This document shows positions 37,401 to 52,400 of a stretch of 64,000 nucleotides of DNA, one piece after another. This DNA is from Ancylostoma caninum (lineage: Eukaryota > Nematoda > Chromadorea > Rhabditida > Ancylostomatidae). The stretch's first letter is position 1. Every line of letters begins with the position of its first letter. The notes beneath the pieces were generated by a model, which made no database searches, was not told the origin of the DNA, and saw only the letters and a program-made list of their open reading frames with translations. The stretch spans positions 1,162,033 to 1,226,032 of the forward strand of contig JBAJFG010000476.1 in the NCBI GenBank assembly GCA_037903475.1, written 5' to 3'. A program made the translations under genes and the position numbers.

Positions 37401-40400
37401 AAGAAACCCTAGAGTGCCCCGGCAAGCTTACCTGGGAGAAATTGTCAATCCTCTGCATGGTTAGAGGTTCTTCGTTGAGGACTACATGCATAATAGCTGA
37501 GACAGGCTTCACAGAAGCTGTGCCTTCACTTTTTTACGCAGGAATTATCTGCAAATTGCTTCCTACTTTTCGGTTGTTTGAGACAAAGCCACCTCCATCA
37601 TAGCTCTTGGTTTTTCCTAATCTCTCCCAATTCTCTGTGCCTTATTTCCTATCCAGCCGGTAGATTTTCTCGGTTTTCCTGATTACATTTCATAGAATTT
37701 TCCAGCATTGGGGTGGATTTGTTATTCATGCTTTAGGCCATGTTCAAAAATTCAGTCAACGCTTCTGTTTTTAGCGGTATGTACTTACCTGAGTGAATTG
37801 TCCCTGAACTCGCCTCACACGGGCTTCTTTCGCATATGATTTCCGGCCTCCTTTCCTAATAAATATTCTACGTAGCTGCCTGAAGCCTACTAAGAACGCC
37901 TCACTACTCTCGTACAATAGGTTTCAGCGCAAGTCAACAACACGCTTCTGAGATTAATACTATGCTTATACGTAATGGAAATTATGTCGCAGTGCACAAG
38001 AACGAGCAGCTTCCCTAGCTCGTGCCAACCTGGTGCTTCTGTTCTTTATACTATTACTTGAATTAGTGTACAAAACGACAGCATTCAAACCGCCTTGTGT
38101 CCTTAGTTCCTCCGTACTCCGTATCCGTATGAATCATTTATTATGTCCAGAAAAACGTCAAATAAATTAAGAAATCATTTTCTGACAAGAGCGATGATTT
38201 TTCGGCTCATTTGATCTTTTTCTTCCATTCCATACCACTTATATGGGCGTCAGTCGTTATTGCACACCTGATTGAAGCCGCGTGGCCTAACCTACGCGGC
38301 GCGGCAGATCAGCTAAGCCCTGTGGTTGTTGCGATATGCCAAGATCGGTTTTATACAGTAGTCTAAGTACGGGTAACAATACCCACGTATAGGGAAAGTA
38401 GACGTGAAAATCTGCAGCGGAACAGTTTCTGAACGCCCAGCAACCAAAACCTCCAGCTGGGTAAGACGCGCGCAGAGGTGGTGCGGCGCGTTGTCGTTTT
38501 GATCTTTGCAATAACTGTTAACTGTTAAAAAACGTTAACGCCCCCGTAGCACCTTTTTAAAAAGGGCGGCTGCAAAATAAAACAAAATACGTATTTTTTT
38601 AACAGTACATATACCCAGCATAAAGCATGATATGATCCAAAAACATATTTTTGCAAAGCCAATATCGAGTTCTCTTCCAAAGTTCCTCTCCTGGATCCTG
38701 CCTATGCTTTTCCACCTCTACAATTTCTCTTCGTCAATTTTCTCTGCCTGTTCATTTAAATAAGTGGTGGATAACCATCCTCTCATCATGTTTTTTAACT
38801 AGATGTTGTTGTTAAAGTTCAGCTATTAGGTATTTTTCAGCTTTTTGCCTTTAGGTTCACCCGCTTTCTGGTTAAATAGTATAACACGACCTTTGATGGT
38901 GCACAATGTGGCGTATCAAGTAAATGAATAAATAACTAAATAAATAAACAAATAAATAAAACATGAATATCATGGGAATATCATAGGATTCAATGCACAA
39001 GTGGAAAATACTACGAAAACACTTTTTGTAAAATAACCAATTGTTGTCATTTTTTGTTTTGATTGGTGGATCCATTAGAGAACTTTTAATCTCATTTGAA
39101 CTATTGTTCTGAGCCCTATAAAAATGAAAATCACGAAGCTTAAACCATAGCGTCAATGGTCTACGTATTCCGATCCCGTGTTGTCTGCTTTTTTCAAACA
39201 TCATCTGAATGGGGCAGCATGCTCTTCATCCAGTCAGCCCGGCGGCTTATTTCTCATTCTCGTCGCTTTCGCTCATTCACAGCTGTTTCCAATCGGAGGT
39301 ACCGCTCAAAAAAACGTGTGGCGACCCCGTCGGATGGTCTCTCGGACTCGGATCGGTGATTCTCCCGCGGTGTTTTATGCTCAGCTCATCGAGAAGTTGA
39401 AGGTTTTTTCACCTTCGAGCTGTAGTTTTTGCCTATTTGGCTTGAAAAATGGAAAGCCCACGCACTTAGTCCGCGACTTTGTCCAGGCACACTGAATAAG
39501 GCATGAGCACAATGGTCTGGCTACTGCTGCAGATGCTATTGATGCTATTTCGAGCCCCATTTTCGTCATATTTCATTGGCTGTGTTTTTCGCAGTGAAAA
39601 TCTGTCTGGCGAGCGAAATTTAGTGATGAAATTCGTCATTAGAGTTCTTCTAGCTCCTTTAATCCAGACGGAGGCAAGACCATTTCCTTATTGAGGATCC
39701 AAGAAGACGGCTACCCTGTCGATTTCTGGAATTCTGATGCAGTCAGATCCAGACAATCTCACTTGATGCATACTTAACTTTGAGGCCATAAATTTTCATA
39801 GAGTATTGTCACTTTCAAAACCGAGGATTTTTAAGTACGTACATGTTTAAAAAAACAATAGCAATCAAAGTATTGTAGTAATTCGGCCTCATCTCAATAA
39901 TGTGAGCTCCTACGTCGAGAAATGATGCAGTCATAAAAGCTTGTACCCTATTTCATTAAGGTTCTTTCGTTTTTTTTCTGTTTTTCCCCGATTTACTTCT
40001 TTATTTTCTGCCTTTAACTGTACTGTATTGAGTTGACTATTCCGCCATTACTTTGGCTCATTATAAATAAGTAAATAAATAAATAAATAAATAACGTGCA
40101 GGCTAAGCAATAAGCACAAGGCAGTGAATTGTTGCCTCACCAGATATCGCTTGCTTTTTTCTCTGATTCCTCTCCAACTGTCGTTCCACATGGAGCGTAC
40201 TGTGCTGTAGCTCCGCCTAGCTGCCTTCATTTCGGTCTGGCTCCACAGCAGACAGAATAAGTGGGCATATTTTGGCCGGCAGCAATGCCTTTTACGCCCA
40301 CGCGACCTAATTCCATTCGGGTGTGTTTCATCGCGCTCTGGGGTGTCGTTGTTTTGATGAGAACCTCGTAATCCCAGAAACCACCCGCTTGCTACAAGGA

Positions 40401-43400
40401 AACAAGCATTCGTTTGCTCTGTGTCCCATATTTGGCGTCAACGAATCGTATCTACCGCTCATTACGGTATCTACAGTGCATTGAAAGACCTTTTTCTGCC
40501 CTTTACACAATGGCAGTTCCGCGTTCGAGCGAAGCGCAGGTAGTGGATGGTATATCCCAGTCGGGAGGTACCTACCCAAGTTCGGAACGACTCGGCGAGT
40601 CCAGCCGCTGTCGTCCTTCTGGCGCCTCTGCTCCGCCGCGCGCCCGCTCGTCCTCTCTCGTGATCGCTGCGCTCTGAGGCGGAACTTTTTCACGTCGTGT
40701 TGGGGCTAATTAGTGTCGTCGCGTAGGTTGGAAATCGTGAAAAACGCCCGCGTGCAAGCGGTCCCAAACCGGCGCCGCGTGCGTGCCGCCATCATCCCTA
40801 TTCCAGAAGCGCGAGCACCGGCTTTGGAGTCGTTCCGGCGTTGTACCTCCCTCAGATTCTCATGCTCAGCCTGTTTATCGAAATCGTCATATTTACGCCT
40901 AACCAGCATGACACCATAAAATTGCTCTTAAAATTATATGCATTTGAGCTTGCTACTTAACTCTTTGTATATTAGTATGCCATAGTGTAACATGTGTTCT
41001 TCTACGGGTTATGTTTCTTTCACCTGGGTCTGCGACTGCGATGGATCTTACTCTACTCTTGCTCAACCTTTGCAGCTTTGTTATTTGTTATTTACATGAA
41101 GCATCTCATGCAATCAGTACAAAGGCACGTTTACGATTACAATTACTCATTCACTTAAGAAGTAATCGTCACTTTCGTCATCCATCTATACATACGTATT
41201 TATTTGTTTTGTCTTTTAATTCTATAATATTAGTTGTTAGTTTTGTCAGTATATTGAGGTAGTATCAAGAATGGCTCTCTTGACATCTATCCCTTCTTGC
41301 TCTCTTTTTCTATTCCTTCACTTTCCTTGAACGCCGTCTTCGTCCCCCTCTAGACTTCCTTACACCTCGCCTTGATCTCCTAGACCTCGATCTTCTGGTC
41401 CTTCTGGTCCCGCGGCTGCGGCTGCTACGGCTACATATAGTATGCATTACTACAATGTGCGGAAAAGTAAACAATGTCAGCATTTCCTTCCACTTCCTCG
41501 TCTTGTCTCCATCAGCTCCTGGATTTTGCTTTTGCTTCTCGTCACCTTCCTGGTCGAAGCGCCCCCCCCCCGCCTAACGAGGAGTGAGAAATTAGTTGCG
41601 ATGGCTGCTGGTCCACATCACCGAGCTGTGGTTTCCTGTTTCATTCTGGCCCATTCTCGCCACCTCAAATCTTCCGTTTCTTTAGTTTCGCGCGTAAAAC
41701 TAACGTCTGAGCTCAAACCATTTTCTTTACATTTTAATTGGGACAGAATCTTTCCACTTGGGCGGATCACCTGTTCACTGGGCTGTGTTTTCAACAGAAC
41801 TGTTCCCCAATTAGGCTAAGATCCAAGAATGGTAACCCAAAAATAGACAGCATCGCCACATCTCTAACCTCCAATAGTGAAGCTAAAAGAGACAATTTTT
41901 CGAGGGCATTAAGCAGATCGGCTCGCTCTTCTCCTTCCAAGCAGAAATTTTTAGACACCCTTAGCTAGAGACACTCGACGGATGGAGGGGAGACGGCCGT
42001 TTCGCAGAGGTCGACGACTGGAACCAGTTCATGCCACTCGCTTTTTTGAGTTCATTTCGATGGCTCTCCGAAAACGTTCTATGTTTTGCGAGCGGAATTT
42101 CACTTTCATATAGCAATACAGTGACCACCCTGGATTAGGGATTGTCAACCATTTTTTTTCAGTGGGAATGGTAGGTCTCTGAGACACTTGTGAGCATTTT
42201 ATCGGTCTCTTCCTTCCATTGCTCCTTGCATGAATACAAGTCAAAAAGTCTGTGCTTTCAGAGGTTGTGGCGGTATATTACTGCTGCTAGACCATTTCAT
42301 TACCTTTTTGGGTTCAAAACAACGGCTCTTTGTTGGTTTTTCTGTGCCGGAGCGCGTATTTCGCCTGAAAAAAAGGCCAAAGGAGTGCTAGGAAACAGTG
42401 CTCCGAAAAATTTTGCAAAAAATACATGCCTTCTCTGACCTTAATGCGGTTTTCCCACTGAAACAGCTTGGAAACAGGCAGGATTTTCGCAGAGCTGCGT
42501 CTTTTAGCATTGGGTTAGGTGGAGAAGTACGTAGTTCTTCTGTTGGTTGAATTTCTACAAATCAGGTGTCACTTGTAGACAGTGCGCGAGCTGCAACCGC
42601 ACAATTCTTCCTGCTATTCCAGTCTGTAGATCTTTTGTCGACCTAAAGTATGTCGAGATAATTGTGATTTGTAGTGAAGTACGAAGATCACTGGCAGAGA
42701 CGCTGTCGCTTTCATTCGACATCAAACATGGTCAAACATTGATTCTCCTCAACCGTGCACTTTACCTAGAATCTGGAATTGCAACACAAATCACAACTTT
42801 CCGAGTCGGCAATTCTCTTCCCCGTTTGGTCAGGGGCGATTCCTTTCCACTCTGTCGAGTAATCTGGTACTGTTACCCAGCTCAGGCACTTTTACTAGAC
42901 AGGCCGACAACATTTTCAAGGGAACGGGCAAGCACCGGCCTTGCCTTCTTGGGATATACTGCGTTCCACCACTGACAATAGTTGGGAAAACAGCAGAGAG
43001 ATAAAGAACGCGGGAAAGTGTGCAGCAGTTGAAGAGGAATGAGAGAAAAGCAGGCTGTCCGCACGGTTACTCAACTATCGTCGCATTTGGAACAGACTAT
43101 ACCATGCAGATTTTTGAATGAGCGTCCATACCAGGCAGGCCAGAACGTACAAAATTCGAATGCCGGGCAGATCGACCACTCATTACCACGTCCAGCTCCA
43201 GAAGGTCCCGTAAAGAGCGTCGGTTCGTCTGGTAAAATTGCATGAGACCCTATTTGTGTGCAAGCCTTCATTAATGTGAATGTAAATCTATCCATGTGAG
43301 TTGGGTGTTAAGTACATGTTCTGAATCAATAAAGAAATGAATAGCTCAAATCGGAGGGACCTGCTGCAATTCAGGAATTTTTTTCGTAGGGACTGGTGAC

Positions 43401-46400
43401 TTTTAGGTAAAAAACATGCCAATTCGCTGGAGAAAATTGTAGTTCGTTTTTCTTTTATGCTCTTCGCTCGTTTTTTTCTCTCCCTCTCTCTTCGGGATGT
43501 TTATCTTCGATGTGTATCTCGCATGAAACTGGTAATTCCTAAATTCTTTCGAAATGTCCCGTGGTTTTCTAACGCAGGAAACTTGAACCTTGAGCTGTGG
43601 GTACTGAGCAGAAGCACCGGGGTTTTTGACCAGAAGAGCACGCTGAGAACAGCTCAATATGGGTCGTTGGGGAAGCAAAGCCAAACCTCCATCATCTCCT
43701 ATCTTCTACACATGGCTCTCGTAGCTTCGAACAGCATATCGTATCCTGGTATCCTGGAAAGGTATCCTTCGAGATCCGCTTTAGGCGGGCGAAATAGTGG
43801 AATTCTGAGGGACAACTGCACCCTGACCATGTTCTGCTCCGAAAAGGGGGCTACAAAGCATTGGCGAACTAGTTAAATGCTACTTCAACAAGCATGAGTC
43901 ATAACGTTTCTGCGTTGTCATGGATGCACTCATTATAAGTTCACTTTTTCCGGAGTTGGGGCTTCACAGTGCCTTCTAATACTAGGTTTCCAGTCCGAGT
44001 AACTCGTCAACGCTTACTGAGCAGTTGTTTTCCGTGTATTTTTACAATTTAAGTTATGGTGGCGGCCAATAAGATACATATGATCATATTGCATGTTCAC
44101 GACTACGACTTTAAACGCTGTAGTTTTTTTTCTTGTGAACAGTTTCCGTGGAAGTTGGATTGTCGGAAAAGAGGACTACATTTATTTTATTTATTTATTT
44201 TTTTACTACACTGTGCCAGGAGCACAATGCTACCCCTCAGAATGAGGGTAACAAGGAAAGTGACAAATGTTAAGGAGGCTTTTGGAAGTTCAGTGCAAGT
44301 TTATACTTCATTTGTAACGCAGGCTAAATGAGGCTTTCTTACGTATCGAACCATTGAACCTTATCGTGTCTTCGAATTTCAATCTAATCGCTTGGTCGAC
44401 AACTGTTATAAACAAGAAGATTCGACTGTTGAAAATATGTATTTTTAATTTATTTTAATATTTCCTGTCACATATTACTGGCCGCCACTGTGTCTCAGAA
44501 AATAGCACCAAGCCGACTCCCCTACATATTTTCGTCTCTGCCACCGAAATATCGAAGTAAAAAAAATCAAAAATCCTCGAATTCAGGTCGACCAGGAATG
44601 CGAGTGGGTCGCCATACGCGAGCCACGCTGTCCATGGACGAAGCTGCTGCAAGCGAGCGGCCGAGCAGGAAGATGAGCGCCGACGCCGTCAGCAGGAAGA
44701 GCTCGTTCGCCCATTCGCGAGTGGTGGGACCACGTTTTTTTTTCGCTGGTTGTGTGGCCGATGACGTTGCGACTGCTTTCAGATGCAGAAGGCACGACAG
44801 GACCACCGCATGCACTCGTCCGACGACGCCGACGTGAGGGGCAGCGATGGCTCGTTGAAGTGAGTGATGTTTCAGGGGATCGCTTTAAAGTCGCGAGAGT
44901 TTTACTCGTCGTTCTCTGTTGTTTTGCGCCTTGTTGATTGTCTATGGGGACGCTCTCCATCTGTCTCGCTGTCCGGATGTTCCCTAAGGGTTCCGCTCTT
45001 TGTACATCTCTTCGAGTGCTTATTTATCATTCTGCTTTTATGCTTTTCACTGCATTCTCTACCGCATGGCAATTTTTTGAGCGTAACGGGGCCTTGGAGA
45101 GAGCTTCCAGAAGACGGAATCTTTCGTGTTTCGCCACGACCAGCCCCTTCTGAGGGCACTAGACAGACCGGTTGAGAGTCGGCCATCACTCACTTGTTGG
45201 ACAAGCTACACCGCTAGTTTCGGAATGAATAGAGTGGACAGTTCAACGTGTACCTCACTATAAAGTTGATTTCCCCTTGCATTCTCATAGCAGCGCTATG
45301 CGACTGTCGAATAAGCTCACATGCTTTTTTGCAGTTTGTTTGTGTCCCTCTCCCTCCTCTGACCTTCAGTTTATACTCACTCGAAAGCGCATCGCTTACT
45401 TTATCGGAGAATTTCCATCATCTCTCCAAATAGTTGGCTAAAGTTGGCTTAACATCATAGGGCACTATTCAACTTCTTCTGACTCTAAATAGCAAAATCA
45501 AAAATTTTGCTGGAGCTTTGTCCACGGGAGTCGTTCGACATGCTGATCATGATCGTCGTATTCACTTCGTACTGTAACGCAATTTCTGCTGGATTACGGT
45601 AGGAGCACGGTAGCATGCGGTTTCTCACAAATCTTCCGGAACTTTGCATGAAGGGGTTCTTTTCACATACTCATCGTGATTTTTTAAGAGCATTAATTCA
45701 TTAATAATAATAAAGAACATTAATTCAGTAGTAATAATAGTATTTTAATTCATTTACATTGGTTTTTAGGAGCATTAATTGTTATTTTTTTATCAAAACT
45801 GGTGGTGTTTTTAACCTACATATTATAGTACTCTTGCTGTAACTGTGAACAACAGGGTTACGGTACGAAACGGATATGATGATACGTGAAATAACCCCCC
45901 TATGTAGAGTTTTGGTAAGTTTCGAAAGATACCATGTCTACCGTGTGCATATCGTAGTCCTGCGAAGGTGACCCTGAGGTATAAAATGAATATGGTATTC
46001 GTGATCAGCCTTTTAGATAACTCTTGTGGGCAAAATTTCAGAGATATACTTGATTTTGATATTTTGGTGCAGATGATGTGGAAAAGTGGAAATTGGGAGT
46101 ATTGCAAATGGAAATTCCCATCTTGCGGGAAACACTTTTTTCACCCTCGGTTTATTTTCCCTTTCACAGTAGTTGAACCGCGACCAATACACTTCAGGAC
46201 GTTTGTGCTCTAGACACAATGCAGGTCCTAGCTACATAGTAGTATTTCTTGAATTTTGTCAAGGGTTCCTCTAGGGTGTGACGTGAATAAAAGGGAGTAG
46301 GTGGAGCTTAACCACAAAGGGCGGAGCTTGCTCACAACTCATGTAATTCAGCAATGCTACATCCATATTCCATCGGTTACCGATTTCTCCATTCAGAAGA

Positions 46401-49400
46401 AGCGAGAAACTTTCTCATAACCTAACGCTAATGTTGTTTCTTTTATGTAGTTTAGCGCAGCGATAACAATAAATTCGCTAGTTTTTATTATTATATCTGC
46501 GATACGTCACGCTCCTATCGAACCCTCAGATTACCGTGAGAAATATGTAGATATTTGGAAGTGGTGCATCACCTAAGAAGGACGATGCCATCAAGTTATG
46601 CTATTGGTTTGCTCACCTAAGTGACCAATCGCAGAGTTCTCGGCAGCATCGCCTTTTGCACTTCTGAAGCACCACATCTTAGACGCTCCTTGGAGTGGAA
46701 TGGGTAGTCATGTCCCTTTTTTAGTCGGTTGAAGGAAAGAAATGAGGAAGTTGTTTCGCTTTTATCGCCCAACCAATGGGTTGGTTCGGAAGTCTTGCAC
46801 CACCATTGCCCTTTTTTCAAACAATCATAACATCTACGTTCATGGCTGGAACATGGTCTTATAGTTGAGAAGTAGTAGAACATTCTACTGCATTCTATTT
46901 CCAAAGAATTCTAATTGAAGGCCAAGAAGTCCTGGCTCAAAAAATTAATGTTGGCGTAAGATTTTCGAGCCAGTCTATGTATAATTATACTAGGTTGGTG
47001 CAAAAATAATGCGAAATTCCTTTCGTACAAAATGCATAAGGTATTTGAAAAGGCCATAAAATTTGCTATAAAATCATATGCAACTTCTCATAGTCCGTAT
47101 AAGAAATACCGGAAGTTTTCTGCACCAATCATGAAGCAATGAAAAACGAGCATTATTTTTGCACCAACCTAGTAGTTAGTATGAATAGTTTTGTGAGCAG
47201 AATCAAAAATTATTTTAGACGCTTTGAAGGTGACACAACTTTGGAAAATGCGTAAATTACTCACTATTTATGTGCTCCGTGCCAAGCACCGTTCCTTTGC
47301 AGCAGCACAATTTTAGCTGTGGAGCGTTATTTCTGGAGAGGGCAGCTCGGAGTAGCTTTGTGATTGGTCAATTCACGCGACCCGCCAATCGAGGAGCTCC
47401 ATGTCACCGCCTTTTCCAGATATAACGCTCACACCCCACAATTTTCCCTGAGCTGCAAAGTCAGCACCTAACTGGAAGGGCGTGGCTCACAGTGCACTCC
47501 CACCCTCATAATGAGGAGTTCTCACCACTACTTGCATGCATACGACGTGCACGAGTGCAGTTGAATTATCCATCGCCGGCTCTCCCGGTTTTTATCCCAA
47601 GGGAGACGTTCGAAGTGCAATCCAACTGTAAACATTGCCGCAAACTTCCGCGTTTGTACGCATCTCAGAGTATGTGCTTGACGACAACACATCCAGCAGC
47701 TGAACCATAGCATCCATTTCAGAGACTCGATCATGGACGAGCCGTCGTGCTCGCTGACCGTTGACGACGGCGGCACTCGCAGAGCCCGCTCGGTCACCTC
47801 CAGTCGAATAAGCCTTTTCTTCGCTAAGGTTCGTGTTCTTAATTTCATCGGCTTGCATTTATGCATGTGTTTATTACTTGGTAAACAATGCACAAAACTG
47901 TAAAAAAAGAAAACAACGAAGTAAAACACAACTATGTGAAACAAGTAATAACAACCGGAGTACGGAATGAAATCACTACTTCAAGTGTGAGTTTAGCACT
48001 TTCTTAAATAATCTGAGTTGATGAGAAGTGAGCTGTTTTTTTGCTGAGTCTTTCTTAATCTGTACCTGCTCTGTAAGCAAAAAACCTGCTTGAAACTTTG
48101 TTTCCACGAATCAAATTCACTGCGCCTTCCAGTAGGAAAAGAACTTCAAAAATATTCTTCTATCTGATATTAGTTTTTCACGTGGTTCGTTCCGTGAACA
48201 TCCTCTTGGCCAACGTCCGGGGTTTGCTTTTAGACTAAAAACCCCTTGAAGTACAGAGCTTACCCCGGTATGGTTCCTCCAGTCGCGTATCCTTGACTTG
48301 ACTGTTTCAAGGACACTGCGTGGTTAAACTGCGGACTTTTGACTCATAGTTACGACACACTACATCCTTCATTTGCTGCACACTCATCCATTTTGTGTTC
48401 AGCATTATTCAAAACATTAGGAGAGATTTTGGTCAAAACACCATCCATTCTGAATTGCATTTTCTTGAAGTTTACCCTACTTTTGTTCCGCCGACATTTC
48501 ATGTCGTCCTAGATGTTTGTTATTGAAGACGCACCTTGAGTGTATGAAATAAATAATTCAGTAAATAAATATGATTCCAATCCGGAGGTTCCCAAATTCT
48601 CAAACTCTGACGCCATGAAAGGTTCTAACTAATAGTTCTTTGGAAAATTAGTACTAATTGAGTTGTAACAGGCCTGAGACACATTTCAGCTTCTTTAAAC
48701 TTCCAACTTCCGTGCATCCGGCTTCCTACAACAATACCCTTCTGCCATTGGTGGATGGATAAACCCAGCAGGATAGGGTGGGGGGGGGGCGTGTGGAAAA
48801 ATAGTGGTTAAAAGATCAACTCAAATATCAAGCAATCGGCAATAAATATAATAATAAATAGTTGAAAAATATTGATAAGAATAGGCAACTAAAAATGAAC
48901 TTGTACCAGATTTTTACTTGTTTTGTAAAACATTTCGGAAAATACACCTTGGCTCAACTATCCACCATTTATTAGTCACTCTGATATTATCCTACGGTGT
49001 TTGACTGTTTATCTTTACAAAGAGCCAATTTTCCAATTTTCTCGGGATTGCACCCAAAAATCGCTGGCATAGAATCGCCAAAGTAAGATTTATGGTCCCA
49101 AAAGCTGTTAAGAGACGAATACATGCTGCTCCCACACTAGATGGTTTCAACGTGCCTGGCTAATGTCGCATTCACACCATGCTATTCAGGAGAAGGAGAT
49201 GCTGAACAAACTGAACGAGATGAAAGAGCGGACAGAGCCCATCTCCAGCATCATCCCGGACATTGAAAGTCACTGGACGGAGATCGTCGCCGATCGCGGG
49301 GTACGTCGGCTCGGCCACTCTCTAATTTTCTGAGTTTGTTCCGTTTGTGAGCGTCTCCTTACCGAAAATCGTTGCAGTCGTTGACGAGACGACACATCGA

Positions 49401-52400
49401 TCAGCAAGAGGCGATCTGGGAGATAGTGACCACCGAGTACCGCTACATCCAGGTGAGCAGCTCAGCTTTCAACCTGTGGATGTCGTATGCAAGTTATATT
49501 CGCTTTTGCAGGTGCTGAAGAACATGCACGACCTCTCCTGCTACTTCATTGAGCTGCAAAAAATGGGCTACTTCAAGTAAGAGCGTTGACATTTTCGTGT
49601 TGTTTACACCTCCATAAAACCCATATTAATCCAAGTTTTTTTTTTCCTGAATAATTGCTCTTCTACAGTGGCAAGAGTTATTCTGGAAGGTAGTTTCCGA
49701 CAGAGGTCATGACTTTTTTGATACCCTTCTTGGCTTGAGCGGGGTTTTCCTTTTTTATTTATTGGCTTAACAGATATGTAGTACATAGTGGATGATTAGT
49801 CTATGTGCTCATTAGGCGCGAATATTTAAAGATCTATCCATATTTTTGGTGTTAGGCTCAGAATTCTGTATAACAAAATTCTATTTGTTCATTTGTCGAA
49901 GGCATTCAATGTGCTCCGTACAAGGAAAGCAACAAAAAATCGTAACAAAAAAAAAGAACTCTGACGTTATTAGCGCGAATTCGTTACGTTATAATGCACG
50001 CTCCTGGAGCCAGATCTAAAATATTTGACCAGGAAAACACAGCGGGTATGTATATATAGTATAAATTTAGTATATATAATAACAGCTATGTTATTGTTAG
50101 TGCCTTTCACTACTACAAACAGGAGTCGCAACAGATTAGGATCTAAGCTGAGCAATATAGGGAGCTGCCCTTGCGCAGACACTTCAAGCTACTCGAGGAT
50201 TAAATTTAAGAGTAGGCGTATCCAGAAAAATTCCGCTTGGATAACCACGAACTTCTGTCCTCAACCAATTCATAACGCGAAAATAAGCCGTTACCATTTT
50301 ACCCAGCGTTGTTGATTTCGGTACATCACAACATGACGAGTCATACGTTTTGATGGAGCAAAAATCAGGTCTAACTGCAGTGTTAGATTGTTTGCGCAGT
50401 TGTGGTACTGTAATTCTGTGCATGATTCACCTGGCAAGTTTGAGGATTAGCCAAGCTGAAACGCCATAGCCTTTTGAACAATGGAACTGCATAGGGCGCA
50501 GCTTTTTGATTGAAAATATGTAATATCTGTGGATTGAACACGGGGCTGTAGAATATATCGAAACTTAACACCATAGCGCTGCTCTGGCGTCATTTTGAAA
50601 CCAAAAGAAAACAGCCAAGCCAGGTCTGGAAAATCTCACGATCTCTTTTCCTTTTCGTCCTTTTCCATTACCAAAGGCTCATGCTGAAACCCCCAATGTC
50701 CTTTTCGGGAATCAATCAGAAGAATAGAGCCCTCGATGTGTATCCCGCCCTCGCCAGGGCTAGCGTTGGCGCTATCTGTCCCATAATTGAGAGTTACCTC
50801 GGAACTCCTAAGAATAGACATCTCTTAATGCTTTTCCTTTCGCAGCAACAATAAAATGAAAATAAGGCACAAGGTGTCCACCCTCGAGCCATTCATTCCG
50901 GTAGGACTGGAGTTCTTTGAGTTTATCGTGGTGATGCTCTTCTTCAGCACTTTAATCAGTAGGCATATCCTCGTCGACTCCTGCAGAAAAATAGCGAAAA
51001 ATCAATAAAACCAATAAGTCGATATTGTCGTGCAAAGCGGTTGCCATTTTCGTGTTCAGCGTATTGAGATACCCAAGCGTACCTTATATGTACCTTACAT
51101 ACCTTATATATTATACCTTATATACCTTATACCTTTCCAATGCTCTTCTCCAGCATAATCACTATCGGAGTGAAGCTCCGCAGCGATTCATGGCCATTTT
51201 TAACCCAGAGGTAGTTCAACCGTGGGTAATGGGATGGAACACGAAGACGAAGACGATTATGTTCACAGCGCGAGATGCAAAAAAGTACAGGATATTAAAG
51301 CCACAAATGCTGGCCATCTCGCTTTTGTGGATTAAATCTCATTCCGCTACAAACCTTTCTTTGTGCAAGGCCTGAGATTCGTCCTTTCTAACATGATAGA
51401 TGTTCAAATATCTCTCCTAATTGTTTATGTACCAATTCTTCTCCATAAGTGTGGAAAAATCCATACAAATTTGGTAACTGACGGGAGCTCATTGTGGTTC
51501 TCTGTTTAAGCTCATCTTCTTTTCTCGACTCTCTCAGAACAAGAATATCTTTGCTGCCTTCTGCGCAAGGATAACGAAATGAGCTGTATTTTTGCCGCGA
51601 TGGTCCGGGGTTATGACGGCCCTAGTGAGCGTTCATGTTTCGGATTTTAATGGAACTTTCGAATTTAGACGCGGGACAGCCTCGTTAGCGTGGGAACAGG
51701 TTGTTACTTCGAACTTTCCAGGCAATCTGAGTACACAGGAATTGTGCATTCAGCAGCTCTACTGCTTCTGTATTTTTTAAAATCTAAATTAATCAAGAAA
51801 GAGCACCAACTCACCATGGAACGAGGACATCAGTACTAGAAAGCCAGCGAGATAAATAGCACAACTATATGTTTATCAGTTTTTGAATTAGCTATGCACT
51901 TATTTAGTGGCTGAAAGAATTGATGTAATAAGCTTTATTTTGATGATGTATTCAAAATTCTCAATTTTTATTCGTCCCTTCAAAATCCGAGATTTTATGA
52001 CATTCCAAATTATCTACAGACTGAAGACCATATGTGAAATCTTAGGCTACACAGTAATAAATCTGGTGTACCGCTCCTGTAGAGAAATTGTGGTTGCGGG
52101 CTGTTGAGTGATATCTGACTGGTGTTAATGTACTGGGAGAAGAAGTTATAGACAAAAAATTCTAGTGCAACACTTTTCAGCCGCTGTAACTGCTTAGATT
52201 TCTTTGTTATTATTTCTTATAACACTATTTTTTCGTATATTTCATTTAACGAAAGTATATTATGCTTACATTATTTTATTTATACTGTTATTATTTTTGT
52301 ATGTGCGATAAATTACCATGTGTCATTGCTATGATAATTCTGATCACTGGTTTCTGCCCTAATTCGATAGGGCATCATTGTTATTATGGCGGAAAAATAA

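Larger units (their letters stand above)
36820..44586. other. PLEKHG5: Intron 4, last part
   Basis: No further exon required by phase. 40450-40870 is a GC-rich island. Also here: the 38280 segment, an (AAAT)n tract and the Arg/Ser ORF at 41310-41447. The rest shows no feature I can support. Confidence 0.5.

Noticed and set aside
50846..50900. Apparent mini-exon after ttcgcag ([17 protein letters not shown])
   Set aside because: It would join exon 10 in phase but ends in phase 0 while exon 11 needs phase 2, and exons 10 and 11 join perfectly without it.
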